From Algoriphagus sp. Y33 (GTDB lineage Bacteria; Bacteroidota; Bacteroidia; Cytophagales; Cyclobacteriaceae), in the NCBI RefSeq assembly GCF_014838715.1, contig NZ_CP061947.1, forward strand, positions 1,054,001 through 1,118,000: 64,000 nt of DNA, in the 5' to 3' direction. Shown piece after piece: positions 36,298-46,192 of the stretch. Each line of letters starts with the position of its first letter. Within the stretch, counting starts at the first letter, position 1. The position numbers were made by a program, and so were the translations under genes. The notes under the pieces were generated by a model. It saw only the letters and a list, made by a program, of their open reading frames with translations. It had not been told where the DNA came from and did not search any database.

Positions 36298-38742
36298 ATG
36301 TCCACCAATCAGTCGAATACCCCGTATAATTACCCAGTTTTTACTGTATCAAAATCTAGTGAAGATTTTGACCTAAGGGCTATTATTCTCAACTATACCA
36401 AGTATTGGAAATGGTTCTTTGTCAGTGTAATTGTTTGTGTAGCCCTGGCATTTTTTTTCAATAAGTATGCGATGCCTGTTTATTTGATCAACGGTACCAT
36501 AATTCTAAATGAAGAAAAACCGGATATAACCGCCGATTTATTCAGTTCTGCAGGTTTGGGTAATAATAAAGTGAATACTCAAAATGAAGTTTGGATTCTA
36601 AAGTCCTTTTTTTTGGCTGAAGAGGCACTTAAGGATTTGAATTTTAATGTTTCCTATTTTAGAGATGGAGTGTTTCAAAAAGCCCAAGTGTATGGAAATA
36701 CACCTGTGATGCTTGACGTGGACTGGAAACATCCTCAGGTTGTGGGAGGGTTGTTTAAATTGAAAGTGGTTGATTCTAGCAAGTATCAACTAACATTGGC
36801 AGAGGAAGGACTGTCTGTTTATAATCCTTCGGATCCCTTCTATAACACTAACCTGAATAAACAGTCAGTATTTGATGGAGAATATTTTTTTGACTCATTG
36901 ATAGTCAATGACTTCACTAAATTTGCAGTAAAAAATGCAGGAGCCTTGCCAGGAGAGGAAATTTATTTCAGGATAACTGATACTCCTTCATTAGCACTGG
37001 ATATGGCCAACGACCTTTCAGTGCAGTTAGTGGATGAGAAAGCTTCGATTTTATCGCTCTCTCTTCACTCAGGCATTAGAAAAAGAGGTGAGAATTATCT
37101 TAATAATCTGATGGATGCCTATTTGGAAAGAGAGCTTGCTGAGAAAAACAGGGCCTCAGATGCCACTATTTTGTTTATTCAAAATCAACTTAGTGGAATT
37201 ACGGATTCTCTTACATTCTTTGAAAATCGACTGCAACAATACAGAACAGATAATAAGATTTTTAACTTAAGTGAGGAGGGATCCAGGGTTTATGAGAGTT
37301 TGTTAGAGCTTGAAAATGAGCGGGCTAAGGCTGATATTTCGCTCCGTTATTACAATCAGTTAAAGGAATACCTTGATAGGGAGGATTTTGATGCATTAAT
37401 GGCTCCATCTATTGCTGATATGGATAATAGCTTACTGAATACCCTAGTAGGCAATCTTATTCAGCTACAATCTGAAAAGACTAGTCTTTCGGCAAGTTAC
37501 TCTGACCAGAATCCTGCTGTCATAGACATTAACCTTAGGATTGCCAATACCAGGAAGGTACTTTCTGAAAATGTAAATTCGGCAATTTCAAATATTAAAG
37601 CGACCATCTCCCAATTGACTTCTAGAATAGATTCTATTGATGGGGAAATCAATAAGCTTCCGGAAACTGAGCGAAGATTGGTAGGTATTCAACGTCAGTT
37701 CGAAATCAATGAGTCTATATACGTTTACTTACAAGAGAAACTTTACGAAGCCCAAATCACTAAAGCATCTAACTTTCCTAAAAACTCCATACTGAACGCA
37801 GCAAGATCTAGCTTGGCTCCTGTATTCCCTAAAAAAACGCTTAATCTTATTATTGGGTTCTTTGTTGGGTTAGGAATACCATTTATGTTTATCACTATCA
37901 AGACTTATTTTAATAATAGGGTAGATGATCCACGCTTCCTAGAGAAGCATTTGGAGATTCCTTTTCTGGGAATTATTGGTAAAGGAACTCTTGACCATTC
38001 CCGAGTTGTATTGGAAAGTCCCAAGTCAGGAGTTACGGAGTCATTTAGATCATTGAGATCGGACATGTCTTACCTGATTCCAGACAAAAGTAAGGTAGTA
38101 ATCTTGTTCACTTCCTCAGTATCAGGCGAGGGTAAGACTTTCTGTGCTATTAATATGGCATCTGTATATGCGCTTTCAGGTAAGAAAGTCATCCTTCTTG
38201 GTCTTGATCTTAGAAAACCTAAAATAGCCCAAGATTTTGGATTGGAAAACAAAGAGGGTATCAGTACAGTACTGAGCAAGAAGATGAATTGGAGAAATGC
38301 TGTGAAGAATAGTGGATTTGAAAACCTGGATATCTTACTTTCAGGTTCGGTTCCTCCAAATCCTGCTGAGCTTATTCTACAGGATTCCTTTGCTCAAATG
38401 ATGGAAGAGATCAAGGAGAGCTATGATATAGTTGTGATGGATTGCCCGCCTGTAGGCTTGGTTTCAGAAACAAAGGAACTCTTTAAATATTCGGATATCA
38501 ATATTTTCGTTTTCAGACACAAATATTCTGACAAAGCCAATATCAAAGTTGTTGAGAGCCTTAGAGAAAAAGAGGGGATTAAAAGAATATATACCGTCCT
38601 TAATGATTTTCAGGTTGACCACCGATATGGCTACGGTTATGGCTACGGCTATGGCTACGGCTATGGAAAAGATTATGGGTATTACAACGAAGATAAACCA
38701 AGTACGCTAAGTCGTATACTTGGCAAGAAAAAACCTTCATAA
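36298..38742 (+). CDS. Wzc-like co-polymerase with tyrosine kinase domain
   Basis: An 814-residue inner-membrane protein. The Wzz domain has membrane helices near residues 38-58 (FFVSVIVCVALAFFF) and about 515-540 (LNLIIGFFVGLGIPFMFITI) with a coiled-coil periplasmic part between. The cytoplasmic BY-kinase has Walker A TSSVSGEGKT (Lys at 613), Walker A' LGLDLRKP and Walker B DIVVMDCPPVG. Near the C-terminus is a tyrosine cluster of alternating Tyr-Gly, encoded by a 12-base tandem repeat, the likely autophosphorylation tail. Cycles of phosphorylation of such tails control polymer export and length. Partner of the Wza-like protein just upstream. Confidence 0.93.
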   Translation: MSTNQSNTPYNYPVFTVSKSSEDFDLRAIILNYTKYWKWFFVSVIVCVALAFFFNKYAMPVYLINGTIILNEEKPDITADLFSSAGLGNNKVNTQNEVWILKSFFLAEEALKDLNFNVSYFRDGVFQKAQVYGNTPVMLDVDWKHPQVVGGLFKLKVVDSSKYQLTLAEEGLSVYNPSDPFYNTNLNKQSVFDGEYFFDSLIVNDFTKFAVKNAGALPGEEIYFRITDTPSLALDMANDLSVQLVDEKASILSLSLHSGIRKRGENYLNNLMDAYLERELAEKNRASDATILFIQNQLSGITDSLTFFENRLQQYRTDNKIFNLSEEGSRVYESLLELENERAKADISLRYYNQLKEYLDREDFDALMAPSIADMDNSLLNTLVGNLIQLQSEKTSLSASYSDQNPAVIDINLRIANTRKVLSENVNSAISNIKATISQLTSRIDSIDGEINKLPETERRLVGIQRQFEINESIYVYLQEKLYEAQITKASNFPKNSILNAARSSLAPVFPKKTLNLIIGFFVGLGIPFMFITIKTYFNNRVDDPRFLEKHLEIPFLGIIGKGTLDHSRVVLESPKSGVTESFRSLRSDMSYLIPDKSKVVILFTSSVSGEGKTFCAINMASVYALSGKKVILLGLDLRKPKIAQDFGLENKEGISTVLSKKMNWRNAVKNSGFENLDILLSGSVPPNPAELILQDSFAQMMEEIKESYDIVVMDCPPVGLVSETKELFKYSDINIFVFRHKYSDKANIKVVESLREKEGIKRIYTVLNDFQVDHRYGYGYGYGYGYGYGKDYGYYNEDKPSTLSRILGKKKPS
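38626..38666 (+). repeat. 12-bp tandem repeat encoding the Wzc Tyr-Gly tail
   Basis: About three and a half copies of the unit GGCTACGGCTAT, with one T/C variant. Each unit codes Gly-Tyr-Gly-Tyr, so gain or loss of a unit stays in frame and changes the number of phosphorylatable tyrosines. Confidence 0.8.
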
Positions 38743-38945
38743 AATAGGAATTTCTTGCTTCCTTTTGGCAGGGGGCAGCGTGCCTACATAGACTTCCTCT
38801 CCCTGATTGGTATGTATGAAATCAATTCTAGACCATGTCTTCAGCACAACTTTCCGCAATCGTAAAAGACTTTCTGAATAAACAACGACGGGATCTTTGT
38901 TTCTGATTTTGAAAGCCTAATTAGTTGACTATCTTCGTAGGTGAT

Positions 38946-40178
38946 TTGAACAAAATTCTAATTATATGTCCTTTCTTTGCACCTCAAGCTTATGTTGGAG
39001 GAGTGAGACCTACTATGTTTGCAAAATACCTGACTCTCCAGAATATGGAAGTTTGGGTCTTGACCAGATATCTTCCTTCAGAAGATAAGGTTATAAATGA
39101 GGGTATGTCAATTGCGCTTCCTGAAAATCTTAAAGAAAGAGTTATCAGAATCAGTACTCCAGATGAGGAATCATATCTTAAAAATAGATCGTTAAAGGAT
39201 AAAATCAAGCATTTAATCTTGCCTGAATACTCCTCACCTGCCGGTTTTTATGAGAAAGCCTTACCGATTGGGAGAAAGCTGATTTCTGAACAGAAGTTTG
39301 ATTTGATTTTATCCTCAGCTCCTGATCAGTGGGGGGTTACATTGGGTGAAAAATTAGCCGAAGAGGCGGATTGCAAATTTGTAGTGGACTTTCGTGATAT
39401 TTATGAGCAGGAAATGCTCGAGAAGCGCCCGTTAAGAGTAAAGCTTCATGAACATAGAATGCTTATTAGAAGATACCTCTGTACTAGGAGAGCTGATCTT
39501 ATTATTACCGTATCTGAGTTTCATAAAAGTATTCTTTCAAAGAAGCTGGGTAAAAAGACGGAAGTAGTTTTCAACGGGTATGATGATGAGTTTTTTAATC
39601 CTTCAGATAAGAAGCCAGAGCAAAATAAGTTTACCATATCATACCTTGGCAGAATCTTAAGTGAGTGGTACCATAACCCAACAGTATTGTTTCAAGCACT
39701 TACCGAATTGAGGAGGGAAAGGAAATTAACTTCTGATGACTTTCAGGTAAATTTTTATGGGGTAGATTATTCCAAGATAATTCAGTATTTAACGCCTGAA
39801 AATAAAGTTTTTGTAAACTTTCTCCCAAGAATTCCCTTAGATGAAGTTGTGTCTGTAATGAATAACAGCCATGCTTTACTACTTATTACTAATCAAGGAA
39901 GAGAAGGTGTATTGACTACGAAGTTTTTTGAATATGCAGGTGTAAAAAAGCCCATTATTTGTGTACCCGGAGACTCCTCTGAGCTAGATGCATTAATAAA
40001 AAAACATCAAGTGGGTGAAATTATTGATTCGGTGGATAAGATGAAGGTCTATTTGACTGATGCTGTACAGAAATATTTGACAGACACTTGGAGAACTAAA
40101 CTGGACTCTGATCCTTCATGTTTTACACGGAAAAATCAGACATTGATTTTAGCCAATCATTTGAAAAGCCTTGTCTAA
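38946..40178 (+). CDS. GT-B glycosyltransferase (GT4-like)
   Basis: GT-B enzyme of about 410 residues. There is no ATG at the front. The best start is TTG 38946, giving the typical MNKILIICPFFAPQAYVGGV; TTG 38925 would add seven residues. Seen motifs: APDQWGVTLGEKLAEEADC, VVDFRDIYEQEML, ISYLGRILSEWYHNPTVLF and the sugar-binding end LTTKFFEYAGVKKPIICVPG. The pattern with VDFRD resembles the WbuB/FucNAc-transferase-like group of GT4 in general outline. It follows the wzc gene after a roughly 200-base gap and overlaps the next GT gene by 8 bases. Confidence 0.85.
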   Translation: MNKILIICPFFAPQAYVGGVRPTMFAKYLTLQNMEVWVLTRYLPSEDKVINEGMSIALPENLKERVIRISTPDEESYLKNRSLKDKIKHLILPEYSSPAGFYEKALPIGRKLISEQKFDLILSSAPDQWGVTLGEKLAEEADCKFVVDFRDIYEQEMLEKRPLRVKLHEHRMLIRRYLCTRRADLIITVSEFHKSILSKKLGKKTEVVFNGYDDEFFNPSDKKPEQNKFTISYLGRILSEWYHNPTVLFQALTELRRERKLTSDDFQVNFYGVDYSKIIQYLTPENKVFVNFLPRIPLDEVVSVMNNSHALLLITNQGREGVLTTKFFEYAGVKKPIICVPGDSSELDALIKKHQVGEIIDSVDKMKVYLTDAVQKYLTDTWRTKLDSDPSCFTRKNQTLILANHLKSLV

Positions 40179-41316
40179 AAAAGTTGTAGGAATAGGGATT
40201 CCTTGTCTTCTTGTTGGAGGCACTGAAATCCAAACATTGAGTCTGGTCAAAGCACTTGTTTTTGAAACATATCTAGTAGATGTGATTTGTTACTTTGAAT
40301 TTGATCCGGTGATGGTAAAGCAATTTGAAGAGACAGGAGCCAGAGTCACATTACTACAGTGGTCTAGGTCAATGGGTGCGGTTCAATTTATCAGATGCCT
40401 GGTTAATGTAATTAGCACTCTGAATCCGATTATTTTTCATGTACAGTATATGGCTCCTGGCGCGCTACCCATTGTAGCCGCCCGACTCGCGGGAGTTAAG
40501 AAAGTAATTGCTACTGTGCATCAACCAAAAACAGCATCTCATGGCAGATTTTCGGGTTTCATTTTAAGATCTGCTTCAAAATTATGCACTTCCTTTCTGT
40601 CAGTTTCCAAGAGTACTGAGGAATCTTGGTTTGGATCTAGCCATGAATTTTCTTTGGAGAAGAATTATCAGAAAGTTTTTAGACATTGTACTATTTACAA
40701 TTCCTTGGATACAGCAGCGATTGATCTAGAAGTATCCCAGTTATCGTCCATGCAGTCGACTGATGAAGTTATTCGTATAGGAACAGTGTGCCGACTTAAT
40801 TATGTAAAAGGGGTAGATACCTTGATTGAAGCTTTTTATATTTTATGGAAGAAAGATAGTGAAGGGATTCAGCTTTTGATTTATGGTGAAGGGGACGATG
40901 AACTGAGATTAAAGAAAATGGTGGCTGACCTTGGAATTGGGAGGGCAGTTCTCTTTTATGGGAAATTAGCTCCAAGTGAAGTCTTACCTGCCACGGCACA
41001 GATGAACATTGTGGTGGTTCCATCTCGTTTTGAAGCTTTTGGTCTTTATGCTGCCGAGGCTATGTGCATTGGTAAGCCCGTGGTAGCATCAGATACTTTT
41101 GGGTTAGCTGAGGTAATTACGGATCAAGAGACAGGCCTATTGTTTCCCGTAGAAAACACCACTGAGCTTGCGGAAAAACTGAGAAGTTTGATCAAAGATC
41201 CTTCTCTGAGAGCAAGGTTGGGACAAGCTGCCCGAAAATCTATCAAGGTAAGATTTGATTATACCGACTACAAAAAGAAGGTAGCTAAGCTTTACGATCT
41301 TTTGTGTAATTCCTAA
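40171..41316 (+). CDS. Family 4 glycosyltransferase
   Basis: A 381-residue GT-B enzyme starting with TTG 40171. GIGIPCLLVGGTEIQTLSLV is the glycine-rich acceptor-side loop. IRIGTVCRLNYVKGVDTLI, LLIYGEGDDELRLKKM and SRFEAFGLYAAEAMCIGKPV form the donor half with the acid motif. Start overlaps the previous gene by 8 bases, which supports the unusual start codon. Donor sugar unknown. Confidence 0.88.
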   Translation: MSKKVVGIGIPCLLVGGTEIQTLSLVKALVFETYLVDVICYFEFDPVMVKQFEETGARVTLLQWSRSMGAVQFIRCLVNVISTLNPIIFHVQYMAPGALPIVAARLAGVKKVIATVHQPKTASHGRFSGFILRSASKLCTSFLSVSKSTEESWFGSSHEFSLEKNYQKVFRHCTIYNSLDTAAIDLEVSQLSSMQSTDEVIRIGTVCRLNYVKGVDTLIEAFYILWKKDSEGIQLLIYGEGDDELRLKKMVADLGIGRAVLFYGKLAPSEVLPATAQMNIVVVPSRFEAFGLYAAEAMCIGKPVVASDTFGLAEVITDQETGLLFPVENTTELAEKLRSLIKDPSLRARLGQAARKSIKVRFDYTDYKKKVAKLYDLLCNS

Positions 41317-41393
41317 AAAAAATCCTTCTAAATTGTGCGCTAATTCAAAATCAATTTGTTATCCATTCACCCTGAGTTAATCCAAATTATCGG

Positions 41394-42614
41394 ATGGAAC
41401 AGCTAATTACCTTTTTCAGTGTAAGAACAGAAATTCCTGACAAGAATTTTAAGCTGTTCTTCAATACGCTGTTTCTCTGTTCACTGATTCCGTATCTGAA
41501 TTCGATATTCCCTGTGTTGCCGAGTTTATTCTTTGGATTCAACTGGACTGGAATTTCGTGGATAATTTGCTTTTTTGTCACCATTTATCTACTTTTTTCG
41601 ATGGAAAGACCTGCTTTCCCATTGCTCAATTGGGTATTTTGGATAGTTTACCTGATTATAGCTTTATCGGTAGATTTTTCCTTTATAGGGCTACAGCTTA
41701 CCATCCAATATGTTTTACCCATATTTGTCGGCGTTGTTGCTTCATCATTTACATATTCATGGCCTAAATTATTCTGGGCATATCAGCAATTCGCAAGGTT
41801 AATCATTGTAGTTTTTCTACTATTTGTCGTATATTTTATAGTTACAGGGTATTCCCCCCATATGGCGTCCACCCCGATGTTACTTTATGTAATGGCCATC
41901 ATTTCATTGGGGGTTTTTTATGTTTTTCGAGATAAGAAATTCCTGATTATATTTTTGATCCTTTTTATGATGCCCTTTCTTTCGGTGACTAGAATGGCCA
42001 TTTTGGTTTTTGTGACTTCTTTTGTAGCCCACTTTTCCAATGAAAGTATTTCCTCCAAAATCCCATATGCTTTGTTGGGTTTAATATTATTTGCAATAGT
42101 TTTTAGTTCAGAATCCTTTCAGGAAAAGACCTTCCATGATGGGAAAGGAGAAATTTCTGACTTGAGCATTAACTATTATGAGGCTGGGAATGATCTTAAT
42201 ACCAATGGTAGAACTGCGTGGCAATTGGGTTTGGAACCCGGATTGGCAAGAAATCCTGTTTTTGGAAATGGTCCTAGATCTGATAATGCTGTACTAAGTG
42301 AACTTGCAGGAGAAGCATCTGCCGAGGCCCACAATGACTACCTTTCTGTTCGCTATAATTATGGCTGGTTAGGGTTATTATGCCTTTTGGGTGGCTTTTC
42401 CGTTACATTTATTCAGTTGATGAAGCTTTATTTTAAAGATACTATACCACTCTTTAAGGTAGTGTTGGGCGCAACACTAACACTGTTCTTAGGTTTTGCG
42501 TTTTTTATGTACTCGGACAACATACTCAAATACACTATTTTCTTTCCTAATTATTTTTTTGCGATGATAGGTATAACGTATTCTACTAGCAAAAGGGGGC
42601 TGGCATATCTGTAA
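41394..42614 (+). CDS. Wzy-like polysaccharide polymerase (second copy)
   Basis: A 406-residue membrane protein with about ten hydrophobic segments and the O-antigen ligase/polymerase (Wzy_C-type) core. The periplasmic loop carries NGRTAWQLGLEPGLARNPVF followed by AEAHNDYLSVRYNYGWLGLL; the AHNDYL...YGWLGL string is characteristic of the family. It follows the GT4 gene after 77 bases and precedes a GT2 gene by two bases. Together with Wzx at 48.2 kb it makes a Wzx/Wzy system for region 2. Confidence 0.82.
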   Translation: MEQLITFFSVRTEIPDKNFKLFFNTLFLCSLIPYLNSIFPVLPSLFFGFNWTGISWIICFFVTIYLLFSMERPAFPLLNWVFWIVYLIIALSVDFSFIGLQLTIQYVLPIFVGVVASSFTYSWPKLFWAYQQFARLIIVVFLLFVVYFIVTGYSPHMASTPMLLYVMAIISLGVFYVFRDKKFLIIFLILFMMPFLSVTRMAILVFVTSFVAHFSNESISSKIPYALLGLILFAIVFSSESFQEKTFHDGKGEISDLSINYYEAGNDLNTNGRTAWQLGLEPGLARNPVFGNGPRSDNAVLSELAGEASAEAHNDYLSVRYNYGWLGLLCLLGGFSVTFIQLMKLYFKDTIPLFKVVLGATLTLFLGFAFFMYSDNILKYTIFFPNYFFAMIGITYSTSKRGLAYL

Positions 42615-42616
42615 TT

Positions 42617-43552
42617 ATGAAAGTTTCATTGATTATTCCTCTATACAATAAAGAGGAGACAATACTTGAGACACTTAAATCTGTATTTAATCAGATTGAA
42701 CGTCCAGATGAAATCATTATAGTTGATGATGGAAGTCAAGATTCATCCTGTAGATTAGTTGAGCGATTAAATAATCCACTTATTAAGCTGGTCTGTCAAT
42801 CCAATCAGGGGGTTTCTGCTGCAAGAAATAGGGGAGTTGAACTCGCTTCTTACGACTGGGTTACTTTTTTGGATGCTGATGATCAGTGGGATTTTGAGTT
42901 TCTAAAGGAAATCAGATATTTACATAGTCTTTTTCCCGATGAGAAGGTATTGGCCACCTCTTACAAGTTTGTTTATCCTTCAGGAAAAATAGAGTATGCG
43001 AAATTAAATTTTATTAATTTTTCGGAAGATCATGGTGTAGTAGAGAATTACTTTGAAGTTGCTGCATCTTCACATCCTCCCATCAATTCTTCAGCAATAG
43101 CTATAAAAAAAAGCGAATTGGTGGAAGTAGGAGGTTTTCCTGTAGGAATAAAATCCGGCGAAGATTTGTTAACATGGACTAGACTTATGGTTCGTCATCG
43201 TTTGGCTTACTCCCAGCGCCCGTTAGGAAATTATATCTATCATACGGCTAACGCCGGTGCTGCAGTAATCAGAGAAACAGATACGGATCCTATTGGGAGA
43301 GAAATGTTGGAGTTGTTACCTCTTGCCCTAAAAGCGGGAAAAGTAGGATATACTTTATACTTGGGTAGATGGTATAAAAGTAAAGGGATTATACTTTTGG
43401 AATTAGGGAAAAATACTCATGCCAGACGAAAATTCATTCAGGCATTCTCTCACTCGAGGGAACGACTTAAATTAATAATCCTTCTTTTTGTATCTTTATT
43501 GCCGGCTAAAGTGTCCAAGAAGATTATTTTGAAAATATATAAGCCTGTTTAG
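42617..43552 (+). CDS. Family 2 glycosyltransferase
   Basis: A 311-residue GT-A enzyme. SLIIPLYNKEETILETLKSV and IIIVDDGSQDSS form the nucleotide-binding site. VTFLDADDQWDFEFL carries the metal-binding DXD. The C-terminal 60 residues are basic and hydrophobic (LIILLFVSLLPAKVSKKIIL), probably a membrane-associating helix. Its stop touches the next start directly, so translation is likely coupled. Sugar unknown. Confidence 0.9.
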   Translation: MKVSLIIPLYNKEETILETLKSVFNQIERPDEIIIVDDGSQDSSCRLVERLNNPLIKLVCQSNQGVSAARNRGVELASYDWVTFLDADDQWDFEFLKEIRYLHSLFPDEKVLATSYKFVYPSGKIEYAKLNFINFSEDHGVVENYFEVAASSHPPINSSAIAIKKSELVEVGGFPVGIKSGEDLLTWTRLMVRHRLAYSQRPLGNYIYHTANAGAAVIRETDTDPIGREMLELLPLALKAGKVGYTLYLGRWYKSKGIILLELGKNTHARRKFIQAFSHSRERLKLIILLFVSLLPAKVSKKIILKIYKPV

Positions 43553-44686
43553 ATGAAAGTACTTTGGGTAAATCCCTCATTTTTAGATTATAGAGTTCCG
43601 CTTTATCAAGAATTGAATAATTGCTTAAATGGGGACTTTAATGTACTTTTTTCTAAAAATCGTATCCCCGAACGTGTCATTGATAAAGTGGAGCGGGCTT
43701 TGGGAACAAATTCTTATGGTCTGGAAGGGGAGTGGTTTTTAAAATTGGGTCGTCAGGGAGAACTCTCTAATGAGGGAGTTCAGATTCCCTTCCAAGCGGG
43801 ATTACTTCGGGCTATAAAAGAAATTAAGCCTGACTTAATAATAGGAGAGGGGTTTTTCCAATGGACACCAGTGGCTGCATATTATGCCCGGAAAAGGGAA
43901 ATTCCATTCTGGATAGCCTATGAGCGGACATTTCACACAGAGAGAAATTGTCCACTTTGGAGAAAGATATACCGTAGGGTTATCAATAGGTTTGTGTCTG
44001 GCTATCTTGTGAATGGTTCGTTGACTACAGAATATCTAAAAGCTGAAATAAACGCGAATGATAAACCCTTAGTTGAAGGCTGCATGTCTGCGGACGGCGC
44101 AAATCTCTCAATAAGAGTAAATGAGGCCAAGGAAAAAAAATCTAAAGGGCTGAAGCGAAAAGGAATTACCTATCTTTTTGTAGGGCAACTAATATATAGA
44201 AAGGGAATACTGGAATTGTGCCAAGCTTGGTCAACTCATACAACTAGGTATCCTGATGATGTATTGTTGATAATAGGTGATGGGGTGTTACGGGAAAAAG
44301 TCCAAGAGAGTACTCGTTATTTGTCCTCAGTTAGACTTTTTGGTTCGATAGACTACGACGATATCTATCAACATTATGCAGAGGCGGATGTGTTTATTAT
44401 GCCTACCTTGGAGGATAATTGGAGTCTTGTAGTTCCAGAGGCTATGGCATGTGGTTTACCCGTAGCCACTACATATTATAATGGATGCTATCCTGAATTG
44501 ATTAAAGAAGGCAGAAACGGAAAAGTGTTTGACTCCTTAAATCCTCAATCAATTCTTGAAGCTCTTGCATATTTCCATTCACAAGATTTACTTGCGATGG
44601 GAAGGGAGTCGGTAGAAATTGAAAGTAACTATTCTCCTAAAGAAGTAGCCAAAAGAATTTCTTCAGCAATTTCAGCGAAGAATTGA
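43553..44686 (+). CDS. Family 4 glycosyltransferase
   Basis: A 377-residue GT-B enzyme. The front MKVLWVNPSFLDYRVPLYQE is a common opening of GT4 enzymes acting on surface glycans. The donor half contains TYLFVGQLIYRKGILELC, LLIIGDGVLREKVQ and EDNWSLVVPEAMACGLPVAT as acid motif. It starts immediately after the preceding GT2 stop codon. Specificity not readable. Confidence 0.88.
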   Translation: MKVLWVNPSFLDYRVPLYQELNNCLNGDFNVLFSKNRIPERVIDKVERALGTNSYGLEGEWFLKLGRQGELSNEGVQIPFQAGLLRAIKEIKPDLIIGEGFFQWTPVAAYYARKREIPFWIAYERTFHTERNCPLWRKIYRRVINRFVSGYLVNGSLTTEYLKAEINANDKPLVEGCMSADGANLSIRVNEAKEKKSKGLKRKGITYLFVGQLIYRKGILELCQAWSTHTTRYPDDVLLIIGDGVLREKVQESTRYLSSVRLFGSIDYDDIYQHYAEADVFIMPTLEDNWSLVVPEAMACGLPVATTYYNGCYPELIKEGRNGKVFDSLNPQSILEALAYFHSQDLLAMGRESVEIESNYSPKEVAKRISSAISAKN

Positions 44687-44711
44687 GCCTTACAAGTTAA
44701 TTAGATATAGA

Positions 44712-45920
44712 ATGCATATTGTTTTTGTTTCACGAGAATATCATGATTCCAAAAGAGGAGGGGGGATCGCCACCTATCTCCACGATCTAATTTCCTTAGT
44801 TTTGGAACAGGGGCATCAAGTTACTTTAATTACTGCTTCTGATGATACCACACAATATTCTTTTACTGCAAATGGCAGATTTACCAAGGTAAACCTCGAA
44901 GGTGGCGATTTTATAATTCCTGAGATAGAGCCTGGATTGATAACCATGAAGAAGTTTAGGGTTTTTTTTCGTTTTTTTTCGTATCGCATGAAAGTTCTTC
45001 GAGAGGTTTTGAAGTTAAAGAACGTGGATGTCTTGGAAGTTCCAGAGTTTGGTGCTGAGTCGGTATTCTTTAGAAAGTTTGATTACCCTGTGGTTTACCG
45101 CCTTCAAACCAGCTCCCTTTTAGACCGGACTAATGGTGGAGTGTTTAAATTTAGGATGGGTTTAATTCCTAATTTCTTTACAGGGTATTTTGAAAAAAGG
45201 ATGCTTGGTAATGCTAACTATATTACTTCATGTTCTGCCAGTCTGAAGGACTGGACTTCCACTTATTTTAAGATTCCCCAAAATCAAATTGAAGTACTCT
45301 ACAATCCCATAAATTTGAAAAATTGGAAGTTCAGCCGATCAAACGATTCCTTGTTTTCCTCTAAAATTCTTTATGTGGGAACGGTTTCTTACGAAAAAGG
45401 AGTTGGCGAGTTAGTAGAAGCTTGTCAGGTTTTAAAAAGAAAGGGCCTGAATATTACTCTGACTATTGTCGGTAAGTTGGGGACTTTTGGGAAGAAACTT
45501 CAGCATGATTTAAAGGATAATACCTGGTGCACATTTACAGGCCATATCAATAAGCAAGAACTAGCGTATATTTATGAGAGCCACAGTGTGGCTGTATTTC
45601 CCTCACATTGGGAGGCTATGGGGCTAGTAGTGTTAGAAGCAATGTACTCGGGAGCTTTGGTGGTCGGAAGTTCCGAAGGTGGGATGAGTGAACTGATAGT
45701 AGATGGGGAAAGTGGGTTTTTAGTTGCTCCGAAAGATGCTGTAGGTCTTGCAGAAAAAATAGAACATGTATTGGAGTTAGACCCTGAGGAGAAAGTTAAA
45801 ATTTCAACTAATGCTATCTGCCATGTAAAGGAGAATTTTGCAGATAAAAAAATTATCCCGCAGTTTTTGGAATATTACAATAAGGCTGTGGCCGATTTTA
45901 AAGATCGTTCGAAAAAATAG
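44712..45920 (+). CDS. Family 4 glycosyltransferase
   Basis: A 402-residue GT-B enzyme: IVFVSREYHDSKRGGGIATY at the front, KILYVGTVSYEKGVGELVEA, LTIVGKLGTFGKKLQ and SHWEAMGLVVLEAMYSGALV in the donor domain. It is followed by a 272-base stretch without a gene, which contains a promoter candidate just ahead of the next glycosyltransferase, so transcription may be divided here. Confidence 0.88.
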   Translation: MHIVFVSREYHDSKRGGGIATYLHDLISLVLEQGHQVTLITASDDTTQYSFTANGRFTKVNLEGGDFIIPEIEPGLITMKKFRVFFRFFSYRMKVLREVLKLKNVDVLEVPEFGAESVFFRKFDYPVVYRLQTSSLLDRTNGGVFKFRMGLIPNFFTGYFEKRMLGNANYITSCSASLKDWTSTYFKIPQNQIEVLYNPINLKNWKFSRSNDSLFSSKILYVGTVSYEKGVGELVEACQVLKRKGLNITLTIVGKLGTFGKKLQHDLKDNTWCTFTGHINKQELAYIYESHSVAVFPSHWEAMGLVVLEAMYSGALVVGSSEGGMSELIVDGESGFLVAPKDAVGLAEKIEHVLELDPEEKVKISTNAICHVKENFADKKIIPQFLEYYNKAVADFKDRSKK

Positions 45921-46143
45921 ATTCTTAGTTTTTATTTTAAGAAGGTAAGATAACTTAGTCCGTTGTTGTATAAAAATTGAAAAATAATTTCCAATGTTTT
46001 CGATTTGAACACGAGGTGATTTCCCTTCTTCAGGAGTTGTTTTTAGTTAATTAGCTTATCAGCGGTATTATTAATAATTCTATTTCTCAGTGTTTTGAAC
46101 TGAATGATTTTACTTGTAGCGGAAGTTTAATTGCTGTCTTCAA

Positions 46144-46170
46144 TTGTAAAGAGGAAAAAGATTATCTTTG
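46144..46170 (+). promoter_or_regulatory. Candidate Bacteroidota-type promoter
   Basis: TATCTTTG at 46163-46170 is a full match to the TAnnTTTG -7 box and is followed by TGCC, a common context. A TTG at 46144-46146 lies 16 bases upstream. The predicted start of transcription would be about 15 bases before ATG 46193. It lies in the longest gap between the glycosyltransferase genes, where an internal promoter makes sense. Confidence 0.5.
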
Positions 46171-46192
46171 TGCCCCAATTGGATTTAGCAGA

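Noticed and set aside
38626..38666. Tandem repeat considered as a CRISPR or mobile-element trace
   Set aside because: Units are 12 bases without spacers and encode an in-frame Tyr-Gly tail normal for BY-kinases.
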